A stretch of DNA of 39,050 bases, from contig JBLNBZ010000129.1 of the NCBI GenBank assembly GCA_050260355.1, positions 1-39,050 on the forward strand, in the 5' to 3' direction. This stretch comes from CADEFX01 sp050260355. Lineage in GTDB: Bacteria > Pseudomonadota > Alphaproteobacteria > Rhizobiales > Hyphomicrobiaceae. Below are positions 7,303 to 15,279 of this stretch, in pieces (position 1 is the stretch's first letter; each line of letters opens with the position of its first letter). A model generated the notes under the pieces. The model did no database searches and was not told the DNA's origin. It saw nothing but the letters and a program-made list of their open reading frames with translations. The position numbers and the translations under genes were made by a program.

Positions 7303-8523
7303 ATGGGCGAGAGTCGTAATGACGTCCGCAACCGGCTGCAGAGCGCCGCGTCGTTCTTTCACCACGAGGCTGCCGGTGGCGTCGTCCTGATTCTGGCGGC
7401 GGCGCTTGCTCTGATCCTCGACAATTCGCCGCTGGCCTGGCTCTCCAATGCACTGCTCGATACGCCGTTCGGCATCCGCATCGGCCAGCTCGCCATCGAC
7501 AAGCCGCTGCTGCTGTGGATCAACGAAGGCTTGATGGCCATCTTCTTCTTTCTCGTGGGGCTCGAGATCAAGCGCGAGCTGCTCGTGGGAGAGTTGTCGA
7601 CCCGCGAGCAGGCGGTTCTGCCGCTGGTTGCTGCCATCGGCGGCATGGCGCTCCCGTCCTTGATCTATGCCCTTGTCAATATCGGCGATGCGGCGGCGCT
7701 GAGGGGCTGGGCGATTCCGGCCGCCACCGACATCGCATTTGCGATTGGCGTGCTGGTACTGCTCGGCAATCGCGTGCCGCCTGCGCTCAAGGTCTTTCTA
7801 CTGGCGCTAGCGATCATCGATGATCTCGGCGCGATCATCATCATCGCTCTGTTCTACACGTACCAACTGTCCCTGCTGTCGCTGGCTCTTGCCGCCGTTG
7901 GGATCGGGGTGCTGTGGCTGCTCAACACCAGCAACGTGACCAACATTGCTGCCTATGTGCTGACCGGGATCTTCATATGGGTCTGCGTGCTGAAATCGGG
8001 GGTGCATGCGACGTTGGCGGGCGTTGTCGTGGCGCTGGCCGTGCCACTGCGAACGACTAATGGTCATGCCTCGCCGCTGGACCGTCTCGAGCACGCGCTC
8101 GAGCCCTGGGTCGTGTTCGGCGTGCTGCCGCTGTTCGCCTTCGCCAACGCCGGCGTGTCTCTGGCCGGCGTGTCGTTGTCCAGGCTGCTCGAGCCCATAC
8201 CGCTTGGCATCGCCTTGGGTCTCATCATCGGGAAGTCATGCGGCATCTTCGGCGCGACTTGGGCTGCAGTCAGGTGGGGCTGGGCGTCGAAACCAGAGGG
8301 AGCCGGCTGGGTGCAGGTGCTCGGCGTTGCAATCTTGGGCGGCATCGGCTTCACGATGAGCCTGTTCATCGGCACGCTGGCGTTCCCGGATCCCGCGTAT
8401 GCGGCCTCGCTCCGCCTCGGTGTCCTGGCGGGCTCCGTCACCAGCGCGGTCCTGGGCTACCTGGTCCTCCGTTTCGTGCCGCCGGAGTTTCCCAAATTGG
8501 GGCGAGCCGACAATCGCGTCTGA
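7303..8523 (+). CDS. nhaA: Na+/H+ antiporter NhaA
   Basis: An inner-membrane antiporter exporting Na+ (or Li+) in exchange for H+, important for pH and salt tolerance. The 406-residue product has about 12 hydrophobic segments and the NhaA landmarks. These are GLEIKRELLVGELS, the PAATDIAFAIGV motif with Asp143, the ion-binding pair Asp173-Asp174 in LAIIDDLGAI, and Lys311 in LIIGKSCGIF. They correspond to Asp133, Asp163/164 and Lys300 of E. coli NhaA, so it should be active. ATG 7303 was chosen since it precedes the usual amphipathic N-terminal helix; the frame is open upstream to 7126 but that part looks non-coding. Convergent with ccmG, 28 bp between stops. Confidence 0.95.
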   Translation: MGESRNDVRNRLQSAASFFHHEAAGGVVLILAAALALILDNSPLAWLSNALLDTPFGIRIGQLAIDKPLLLWINEGLMAIFFFLVGLEIKRELLVGELSTREQAVLPLVAAIGGMALPSLIYALVNIGDAAALRGWAIPAATDIAFAIGVLVLLGNRVPPALKVFLLALAIIDDLGAIIIIALFYTYQLSLLSLALAAVGIGVLWLLNTSNVTNIAAYVLTGIFIWVCVLKSGVHATLAGVVVALAVPLRTTNGHASPLDRLEHALEPWVVFGVLPLFAFANAGVSLAGVSLSRLLEPIPLGIALGLIIGKSCGIFGATWAAVRWGWASKPEGAGWVQVLGVAILGGIGFTMSLFIGTLAFPDPAYAASLRLGVLAGSVTSAVLGYLVLRFVPPEFPKLGRADNRV

Positions 8524-8551
8524 TGCGAGAAGGCTTGTGCCGCCAGCTCGG

Positions 8552-9154
8552 TCAGCGTGCCTTGCTTGCGGCGGCGATCGCGGGGATAATTTTCTTCTCG
8601 ATCGACTCTGGTGAGATCGGGCCGACGTGCTTGTAGACGATCACGCCGCGGCCATCGACGATGAACGTCTCGGGCATTCCATAGACGCCCCATTCAATGG
8701 CTGCCCGGCCATCGGCGTCGACCCCGACGGCGTTGAAAGGATTGCCATAGCGCCCGAGAAAGCGGCGCGCATTGACCGCCTGGTCCTTGTAGTTGATTCC
8801 ATACAGCGCAACGCTGCTGTTCATCTGGGAGAGGCGCACGAGCAGCGGTTGTTCCTCGACACATGGGACACACCACGATGCCCAGAAATTCACAATCGAG
8901 ACATGGCCCCGCGCGAGATCGGCGCGGCTGAAGCCCGGCAGCGGCGCGCCGCCATCGCGCGCTAATCCGGCCAGAGGGGGGAGATCGCCTGCCGGCGCCG
9001 GCTTGCCGATCAGAGCCGAAGGCAGCTTAGAGGGATCGCCCTTCTGCAGGGCGAAGCTCAGCATGAGCACGAGCGCGCCAAAGATCAGGAGGGGCACGAC
9101 AACGAGCCCGCGGATGCGGGCTTTCGATGGCGTTTTTGGTGCTGCCTCCTGCAT
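8552..9154 (-). CDS. ccmG: Cytochrome c maturation thiol:disulfide interchange protein CcmG/DsbE
   Basis: A membrane-anchored periplasmic thioredoxin that reduces apocytochrome c cysteines before haem attachment. The 200-residue protein has one N-terminal membrane helix (about residues 15-36), the active site WASWCVPC (Cys95 and Cys98), the CcmG-type GINYKDQAVNARRFL segment, and the cis-proline loop GMPETF (Pro161). It is the last gene of the ccmABCDG operon, starting a few bases after ccmD ends. The ATG at 9154 follows a short spacer; upstream frame belongs to ccmD overlap. Confidence 0.94.
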   Translation of the reverse strand: MQEAAPKTPSKARIRGLVVVPLLIFGALVLMLSFALQKGDPSKLPSALIGKPAPAGDLPPLAGLARDGGAPLPGFSRADLARGHVSIVNFWASWCVPCVEEQPLLVRLSQMNSSVALYGINYKDQAVNARRFLGRYGNPFNAVGVDADGRAAIEWGVYGMPETFIVDGRGVIVYKHVGPISPESIEKKIIPAIAAASKAR

Positions 9155-9159
9155 AGGGT

Positions 9160-9360
9160 TCAAGCATCGCCCCGTTTGTCGCTCTCCGCGCCCGGGCTCG
9201 TCTGGGCCGAGCGCCTGCGCGTGCCGCGCGCCTCGAGCTCGTTGAGCTTGCGCTGCTGGTGCATACCGTCGGCGACAAGCCAGACGATCAACACACCGAA
9301 TACGATTGCGACTGCGGCGTAGGACGCCCACACGAACGCGGCATTGGGGCCAAGGTCCAT
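9160..9360 (-). CDS. ccmD: Haem exporter protein CcmD
   Basis: A 66-residue single-span protein: a short N-terminal segment, one membrane helix (about residues 8-30, WASYAAVAIVFGVLIVWLV), then a charged cytoplasmic tail rich in Arg. This is the CcmD pattern. CcmD helps release haem-loaded CcmE from the CcmABC complex. It lies between ccmC and ccmG, 5 bp from each, which makes the call firm despite low sequence conservation in the family. Confidence 0.9.
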   Translation of the reverse strand: MDLGPNAAFVWASYAAVAIVFGVLIVWLVADGMHQQRKLNELEARGTRRRSAQTSPGAESDKRGDA

Positions 9361-9365
9361 CTCGA

Positions 9366-10118
9366 CTATTCCGCTGCCTGGGTACGCGTGCGCATCGCCG
9401 ATCGTTCCACTTCGGCCAGCATCAGTGTGCGTGCCCGGCGCCGCAGAATCTCATTGCGCATCGCCTTCACATGCATGGCCAGAAACAGCGCGACAAACGC
9501 AGCCGCCATGACGAGCAGAGGCCAACGCAGCGCGGGATCGATGCTCGAGGTCAGCCCCGTGGAAGGCTGGTGGAGCGTCGACCACCATGTCACCGAGTAC
9601 TTGATGATCGGCAGCATGATGACGCCGAGGAGCGCCAGAACGGCGGTAAGGCGTCCCGCCAGCACTTCCTCCTCGATCGAGGATCTCAGCGCGATCAGGC
9701 CGAGATAGAGGAAAAACAGGATCAGCACCGACGTGAGCCTCGCATCCCACACCCAGTAGGCCCCCCACCCCGGCTTGCCCCACAGCGAGCCGGTGATCAG
9801 CGCCAGCAGCGTGAATGCAGCGCCGAGGGGTGCTGCAGCCTTCGCCGAAACGTCGGCAAGAGGGTGGCGGAATACCAGCAAGCCGAAGCTCGAGGCTGCG
9901 ACGATCGCATAGGCCATCATTGACAGCCACGCCGACGGGACGTGCACGAACATGATCTTGACGGTGTGCCCGTGCTGGTAGTCGGGTGGAGCCGTTGCCG
10001 CTAGATAGAGGCCGGCGACCCATAGCAGTGCTGCCGCGACCCATAGCCATGGCAGCAGGGTCCGGGAAAGCTGCATGAACCGGGTAGGATTGGCGAGCCT
10101 TTCAGTCAGCGTCGTCAT
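9366..10118 (-). CDS. ccmC: Haem lyase/transporter subunit CcmC
   Basis: CcmC is the inner-membrane haem-handling protein that loads haem onto CcmE. The 250-residue product has about six membrane segments and the tryptophan-rich WWD signature at 113-125 (WGKPGWGAYWVWD). It also has the two haem-ligand histidines in FVHVPSAW (His59) and TLHQPS (His183), at nearly the E. coli positions. Third gene of the ccm operon, followed 5 bp later by ccmD. The 70-odd bp gap back to ccmB holds no gene. Confidence 0.95.
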   Translation of the reverse strand: MTTLTERLANPTRFMQLSRTLLPWLWVAAALLWVAGLYLAATAPPDYQHGHTVKIMFVHVPSAWLSMMAYAIVAASSFGLLVFRHPLADVSAKAAAPLGAAFTLLALITGSLWGKPGWGAYWVWDARLTSVLILFFLYLGLIALRSSIEEEVLAGRLTAVLALLGVIMLPIIKYSVTWWSTLHQPSTGLTSSIDPALRWPLLVMAAAFVALFLAMHVKAMRNEILRRRARTLMLAEVERSAMRTRTQAAE

Positions 10119-10191
10119 GGGCTTGATCTAGGCCTCGGGAACGGGTCACGCAACCGGCTGGTTTGGCGCAGCGCGCCCGTCGACTTTGCAT

Positions 10192-10857
10192 CTATTGCAG
10201 ACGGAACCGCAGAACTACCGCCGTTGCCAGGGGAGCCACGACCATCGAGGCCAGCGAAATTGCCAGCAAGATCAAGAGTGGCGGTGATGAGCCGGACGGC
10301 GCGGTCTGGCCGTTGACGGCAAGGATGCCGAAGATCAGGGTCGGGCAGTAGAGGGGTAGCGCCAGCAAGGCCAGCAGCAGCCCGCCGCGCCTGGAGCGCA
10401 GGGTCAGGGCCGAGCAGGTCGCTCCGATGAAGCTCACTGCCGGCGTGCCGCACAGCAGCGTCGCAAGCACCATCGGATAGGCGGCGGCCTCCATGTTGAG
10501 GAGCAGGCCCAACAGTGGAGCCGTGAGCGACAACGGCACGGCGGTCGATAGCCAGTGTGCAAGGCTCTTGGCGGTCGCCACCAGCGCAAGCGGCAACTGC
10601 CCGGTCGCCAGCACCTCGAGCGATCCGTCCTCGTCGTCAGCTGCAAAGAGCCGCCCGAGCGAGAGTAGAGCGGCCAGGAGCAGCGCCACCCAGAGTACAC
10701 CGGGGGCGATGCGCGACAGCAAGGCGAGATCGGGACCCAGCCCGAGCGGCATCATGGCAACGACGACGAGGTAGAAGCCGAGCGCCGTCCCCACCGCCCC
10801 TCCCTCGCGCAGGGCGAGCATCAGATCGTGCCGCAGCAACTCCAGGAACGCCCTCAC
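10192..10857 (-). CDS. ccmB: Haem exporter permease CcmB
   Basis: The permease partner of CcmA in the ABC-type complex that releases holo-CcmE. The 221-residue product starts RAFLELLRHDLMLALREGG and has about six hydrophobic segments, with the RLFAADDEDGSLEVLATGQLP loop typical of CcmB. The start is GTG at 10857: it overlaps the ccmA stop in a GTGA arrangement, indicating translational coupling, and no ATG lies nearby. A much longer frame on this strand (to 11199) is just overlap with ccmA. Confidence 0.93.
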   Translation of the reverse strand: MRAFLELLRHDLMLALREGGAVGTALGFYLVVVAMMPLGLGPDLALLSRIAPGVLWVALLLAALLSLGRLFAADDEDGSLEVLATGQLPLALVATAKSLAHWLSTAVPLSLTAPLLGLLLNMEAAAYPMVLATLLCGTPAVSFIGATCSALTLRSRRGGLLLALLALPLYCPTLIFGILAVNGQTAPSGSSPPLLILLAISLASMVVAPLATAVVLRFRLQ

Positions 10858-11489
10858 GTTGCCTCCGGCAGAGGTCGATCCAAGGGCAACTCGGCTTGAG
10901 GGCTGACATCCAGGGGATGATGCGTGGCAATGATCGCCAGGCCGCCGCTGCGTAAATGCCGATTGATGACCGACTCGAGAACCCCCTGCGAGGCGGCGTC
11001 CAGTCCGGCGGTTGGCTCGTCGAGCAGCCAAATGGGCCGGTGCGTCGCGAGCAGGCGCGCCAGCCCGAGCCGGCGCTTCTGTCCGGCCGACAGATAGCCG
11101 GCGGGGACGTGGCTCAGCTCCAGCAGGCCGAAGGCGTCCAGCGCTGCCCCCGCCCGGCCTCGGGCCCGGTCCGCCGGGTGGTCGGCCAGGAACCGCCACC
11201 AGAATGCTGCGTTCTCCGCGACGGTCAGGCTCGCCTTGACCGCGTTCTGATGGCCGACGTAGTGGCAGTGCTCGGCAAGGGAACGGTCGTTGCCGTCTTG
11301 GATATCCAGCTCGATTTCGCCCGAAGCCGGCTTGGTGAGGCCGGCGAGGGTGCGAATCAGCGTTGTCTTGCCGGACCCGTTCGGGCCGGTCAAAACCAGG
11401 GCTTCGCCGGAAGAGACGGAGAACGACAGGCCCGCGATGACTGTTCGCTCACCCCGTAGGACGACAAGCTTTTTGGCGCGAAGTTGCAT
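10854..11489 (-). CDS. ccmA: Cytochrome c biogenesis ATP-binding protein CcmA
   Basis: ATPase of the CcmABCD complex. The 211-residue protein has Walker A GPNGSGKTT (35-43), signature LSAGQKRR (from 133), Walker B IWLLDEPT (153-160) and a switch histidine in IIATHHPLD. The SAGQKRRLGLARLL form of the signature is typical of CcmA. ATG 11489 gives the usual N-terminus close to the first strand; an ATG at 11525 would add 12 residues. First gene of the ccmABCDG operon, divergent from acnA across 196 bp that should hold both promoters. The remaining ccm genes (ccmE, F, H, I) are not in the window. Confidence 0.94.
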   Translation of the reverse strand: MQLRAKKLVVLRGERTVIAGLSFSVSSGEALVLTGPNGSGKTTLIRTLAGLTKPASGEIELDIQDGNDRSLAEHCHYVGHQNAVKASLTVAENAAFWWRFLADHPADRARGRAGAALDAFGLLELSHVPAGYLSAGQKRRLGLARLLATHRPIWLLDEPTAGLDAASQGVLESVINRHLRSGGLAIIATHHPLDVSPQAELPLDRPLPEAT

Positions 11490-11685
11490 GAGCCGGCATC
11501 TTCCGGTGAGTTGTCCGGCACGCATGCCCGGGCACCGCGCCTGGGTCTAGCCGTTCCCTGCCCCGGGCTTTATAAGGCGGGCACGTGCCTTGAGGCCAGC
11601 ACTGCGCGCCGGAGACGCTGTCGCCGTGGCCCCCAGGGCTGCCAAGTCTGTCACACTCTGCCGCCGCTCGAGGAGACTTCCGATC

Positions 11686-14379
11686 ATGGCGCTAGCCCCC
11701 GTCTCAGTCGACACCTTCAAATGCCGCAAGACCTTGCAGGTCGGCTCCAAGACCTACGAGTATTTCTCGCTCCCGGATGCAGAGAAGAACGGGCTCCCCG
11801 GCATTTCCAAGCTCCCGCACTCCCTAAAGGTCCTGCTCGAGAACCTGCTGCGGTTCGAGGACGGGCGCTCGGTCAAGGCCGACGATATCCGCGCCATGGC
11901 CGAGTGGCTGAAGACCAAGACGTCGCAGCGTGAGATCGCGTACCGGCCGGCGCGCGTGCTGATGCAGGATTTCACCGGGGTTCCGGCGATCGTCGACCTG
12001 GCGGCGATGCGCGATGCCATGAAGACGATCGGCGGTGAGCCGAAGAAGATCAATCCTCTGGTCCCGGTCGACCTGGTCATCGATCACTCTGTGATGGTGG
12101 ACTACTTCGGCACGGCCGATGCGTTCAGGAAGAACGTCGAGCTCGAATATTCGCGCAACAAGGAGCGCTACGAGTTCCTGCGCTGGGGCGGCAGCGCGTT
12201 TGACAATTTCCAGGTGGTGCCTCCAGGCACCGGCATCTGCCACCAGGTCAATCTCGAGTATCTCGCGCAAACCGTATGGACCAAGCGGGTCGGCAAGGTC
12301 GAGCAGGCATTTCCGGACACCTGCGTCGGCACCGACAGTCACACCACGATGGTGAACGGCCTGGCCGTGCTCGGCTGGGGTGTCGGCGGCATCGAGGCCG
12401 AGGCTGCCATGCTCGGTCAGCCCGTCGCCATGGTCATTCCGGAGGTGATCGGCTTCCGCCTCACGGGCAAGCTCAAGGAAGGTGTGACGGCAACCGACCT
12501 CGTTCTCACCTGCACGCAGATGCTACGGAAACGCGGCGTGGTCGAGAAGTTCGTCGAGTACTTCGGTGACGGGCTTGCTCAGCTCTCGCTCGAGGACCGG
12601 GCCACAATCGGCAACATGGCTCCCGAGTACGGCGCAACGTGCGGCTTCTTCCCCATCGATGCCGAGACGATCAAGTATCTGAAGGCCACGGGCCGCAAGG
12701 CCGATCGCGTGGCCCTGGTGGAGGCCTATGCCAAGGCGCAGGGCATGTGGCGTGAGCCCGGCATGGAGCCGGTGTTCACCGATGTGCTCGAGCTCGACAT
12801 GTCCACGGTTGAGCCCTCGCTTGCAGGGCCGAAGCGGCCACAGGATCGGGTGCCGCTGAAGGACGCCAAGATCGGTTTCGCCAAAACCTTACCGGACATC
12901 GTCAAGGGCGCGAGTGTCGGCAAGAAGGTTCCGGTCGAGGGCACCGACTACGCGATCGGACACGGGGACGTGGTGATCGCCGCCATCACCTCGTGCACAA
13001 ACACGTCCAACCCTTCGGTGTTGATCGCCGCCGGTCTCGTCGCGCGCAATGCGCTGGCGAAGGGGTTGAAGGTCAAGCCCTGGGTGAAGACCTCGTTCGC
13101 GCCGGGATCTCAGGTGGTGACCGACTATCTGACGAAGGCCGGTCTGCAAGCCGATCTCGATGCGCTGGGTTACAATCTCACGGGCTACGGCTGCACCGTC
13201 TGCATTGGCAACTCTGGACCGTTGCCCGCGCCTGTGTCGGAGGCCATTCACAAGGGCGATCTCGTCGCCGCGGCCGTGCTTTCCGGCAACCGCAACTTCG
13301 AAGGCCGCGTCCATCCCGAGGTCAAGGCCAATTATCTCGCTTCGCCGCCCCTTGTCGTCGCCTACGCGCTCGCCGGCACGATGAACCTCGATCTGACCAC
13401 CGAGCCGCTCGGCAAGGACAGCGCAGGCCGCGATGTCTTCCTGCGCGATATCTGGCCGACGTCGACCGAGGTTGCCGAGATCATTCGCTCTTGCGTCACG
13501 CCGGACATCTTCGCCAAGCGCTACAGCGACGTGTTCAAGGGCGACGACCAATGGCAGCAGATGGGCAAGGCGCGGGCGAGCCTCACCTACGGCTGGAACA
13601 CGGTCTCCACCTACGTTCAGAATCCGCCTTACTTCGACGGGATTACGATCGAGCCTGCGCCAATCGAGGACGTAGCCAATGCGCGCATACTCGGCCTGTT
13701 CGGCGACTCGATCACGACCGACCACATCTCGCCGGCGGGCTCCATCAAGAAAGACGGGCCGGCAGGAACCTATCTGATCGAGCACCAGGTGCGGCCGGCC
13801 GAGTTCAATTCCTACGGGTCGCGGCGCGGCAACCACGAGGTCATGATGCGGGGCACATTCGCCAACATCCGCATCAAGAACATGATGCTCGGGGGCAAGG
13901 AGGGCGGCAACACGATCCACTATCCGTCCGGACAGGAGATGTCGATCTACGATGCGGCGATGCGCTACAAGACGGAGGGCGTTCCGTTGGTCGTCTTCGC
14001 CGGCAAGGAGTACGGCACAGGCTCGAGCCGCGACTGGGCTGCCAAGGGCACGCGGCTGCTCGGAATTCGTGCCGTGATTGCGCAATCGTTCGAGCGCATC
14101 CATCGCTCCAACCTGGTCGGCATGGGTGTCCTGCCGCTGGTGTTCGAGGAAGGGCTGTCGTGGAGCGAGATCGGTCTCAAGGGCAACGAGACGGTCTCGA
14201 TCTCGGGGTTGGATGTCCTGCGGCCGCGACAGCATGTGGTCGTGCGCATCACCTATGCTGACGGGGTGACTCGCGAGGTACCCACGCTCTGCCGCATCGA
14301 TACGGAGGACGAGCTGAGCTACTATCGCCACGGCGGGATCTTGCAATATGTGCTGCGTGGCCTTGCGGCAGCCGCCTAA
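11686..14379 (+). CDS. acnA: Aconitate hydratase A
   Basis: Aconitase interconverts citrate and isocitrate in the TCA cycle with a [4Fe-4S] cluster. The 897-residue length fits the AcnA/IRP type. Cluster cysteines are Cys437 (in ITSCTNTSNPSV) and Cys503/Cys506 (in GYGCTVCIGNSGPLP). Other motifs are VGTDSHTTMVNGL, the GDSITTDHISPAG segment opening the swivel domain, and the active-site GKEYGTGSSRDWAAKG loop. ATG 11686 is preceded by AGGAG about ten bases upstream; the frame is open back to 11590 but that part is unlike known aconitases. Divergent from the ccm operon, an arrangement I recall from Rhizobiales genomes. Confidence 0.97.
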   Translation: MALAPVSVDTFKCRKTLQVGSKTYEYFSLPDAEKNGLPGISKLPHSLKVLLENLLRFEDGRSVKADDIRAMAEWLKTKTSQREIAYRPARVLMQDFTGVPAIVDLAAMRDAMKTIGGEPKKINPLVPVDLVIDHSVMVDYFGTADAFRKNVELEYSRNKERYEFLRWGGSAFDNFQVVPPGTGICHQVNLEYLAQTVWTKRVGKVEQAFPDTCVGTDSHTTMVNGLAVLGWGVGGIEAEAAMLGQPVAMVIPEVIGFRLTGKLKEGVTATDLVLTCTQMLRKRGVVEKFVEYFGDGLAQLSLEDRATIGNMAPEYGATCGFFPIDAETIKYLKATGRKADRVALVEAYAKAQGMWREPGMEPVFTDVLELDMSTVEPSLAGPKRPQDRVPLKDAKIGFAKTLPDIVKGASVGKKVPVEGTDYAIGHGDVVIAAITSCTNTSNPSVLIAAGLVARNALAKGLKVKPWVKTSFAPGSQVVTDYLTKAGLQADLDALGYNLTGYGCTVCIGNSGPLPAPVSEAIHKGDLVAAAVLSGNRNFEGRVHPEVKANYLASPPLVVAYALAGTMNLDLTTEPLGKDSAGRDVFLRDIWPTSTEVAEIIRSCVTPDIFAKRYSDVFKGDDQWQQMGKARASLTYGWNTVSTYVQNPPYFDGITIEPAPIEDVANARILGLFGDSITTDHISPAGSIKKDGPAGTYLIEHQVRPAEFNSYGSRRGNHEVMMRGTFANIRIKNMMLGGKEGGNTIHYPSGQEMSIYDAAMRYKTEGVPLVVFAGKEYGTGSSRDWAAKGTRLLGIRAVIAQSFERIHRSNLVGMGVLPLVFEEGLSWSEIGLKGNETVSISGLDVLRPRQHVVVRITYADGVTREVPTLCRIDTEDELSYYRHGGILQYVLRGLAAAA

Positions 14380-14401
14380 CGGCGGTTTGCCGTTCGTTAA
14401 T

Positions 14402-14423
14402 GTGAGACCTTAAAGGGTCTCAC
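14402..14423 (+). terminator. Hairpin after acnA, possible terminator
   Basis: Perfect 8-bp inverted repeat GTGAGACC/GGTCTCAC with a 6-base loop, 22 bases after the acnA stop. There is no T-run behind it on either strand, so a factor-independent terminator is uncertain; it could instead protect the mRNA 3' end or act on the next gene. Confidence 0.4.
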
Positions 14424-14514
14424 CCATTCGTGACTCGCAATTGAAGGGGGGTAGGACGATATTGCGCTTCACGCGAATGAAGCGTTGGCAAACAAGAGCG
14501 GACATGTAAACGCA

Positions 14515-15276
14515 ATGCGGACGCTTTGGCTTGTCGTGGTAGCTGCCGCGGCGTCGCTGCTGGGCGGGCCATCGGTCTCGGCCCAGGTTGCTGCTCCGAA
14601 GGCGGATGCGCAGCCAAAGTCGGTGATCGAGCTCTATACCAGTCAGGGATGCTCGTCCTGCCCAACGGCTGACGCATTGCTGAAAGCGCTCGCGCAACGG
14701 CCCGACATCATCGCCCTTTCGCTTCCGGTCGACTATTGGGACTACCTCGGCTGGAAGGACACGCTGGCAAAGCCGAAGTTCACGGCTCGCCAGCGCGCCT
14801 ACGCGAAGATGCGCGGTGACGGCAAGATCTACACGCCGCAGATGGTCATCAACGGTCTCATGCACGTCAACGGCGCGCACGCGGGCGAGATCGAGGAGGC
14901 CATCGTTAAAACGTCCGGCAAGCTAGCGGGTGAGCGCATTCCCGTGCGTATCTCCGCAAGTGGCGGCAAGCTCCTGATCGAGACGGGAGCGGTGGCCGAG
15001 GGCGACAAGCCGAAGGATGGGACGATCTGGCTTGCCGTGATCCAGAAGGAAGCTCAGGTTCCGGTGCGGGCCGGTGAGAACCGGGGCCGCACGCTCACCT
15101 ACTACAATGTGGTGCGAGAGCTGACAGCGGTCGGCACTTGGAGCGGCAAGCCCGTGACGATCGGGCTCAACCAAGCCGCAGTGATGAAGCCGGAGGCGGA
15201 CAGTTGCGCCGTGCTGCTGCAGAACGGAGCAACAGGGCCGATCGTAGGGGCGGCGCTGCTGGCCAACGCCCAATAG
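14515..15276 (+). CDS. DUF1223 family secreted thioredoxin-like protein
   Basis: A 253-residue protein with a signal peptide (residues 1-23: Arg at 2, hydrophobic core, PSVSAQ cleavage region). The DUF1223 domain follows: VIELYTSQGCSSCPTADALL with a CSSC pair (Cys46 and Cys49), LPVDYWDYLGWKDTLA, FTARQRAYA and YTPQMVINGLMHVNG. The fold is thioredoxin-like and the CxxC suggests a periplasmic redox role, but I know of no established function for the family. ATG 14515 places the signal peptide at the start; its ribosome site is weak and an in-frame TTG at 14485 is less likely. Convergent with the M3 peptidase gene, only 3 bp between stops. Confidence 0.9.
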   Translation: MRTLWLVVVAAAASLLGGPSVSAQVAAPKADAQPKSVIELYTSQGCSSCPTADALLKALAQRPDIIALSLPVDYWDYLGWKDTLAKPKFTARQRAYAKMRGDGKIYTPQMVINGLMHVNGAHAGEIEEAIVKTSGKLAGERIPVRISASGGKLLIETGAVAEGDKPKDGTIWLAVIQKEAQVPVRAGENRGRTLTYYNVVRELTAVGTWSGKPVTIGLNQAAVMKPEADSCAVLLQNGATGPIVGAALLANAQ

Positions 15277-15279
15277 CCT

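Noticed and set aside
12889..14346. 485-codon open frame antisense to acnA
   Set aside because: It lies wholly within the aconitase gene, has no ribosome site or recognisable motif, and is the expected by-product of GC-rich codon use.
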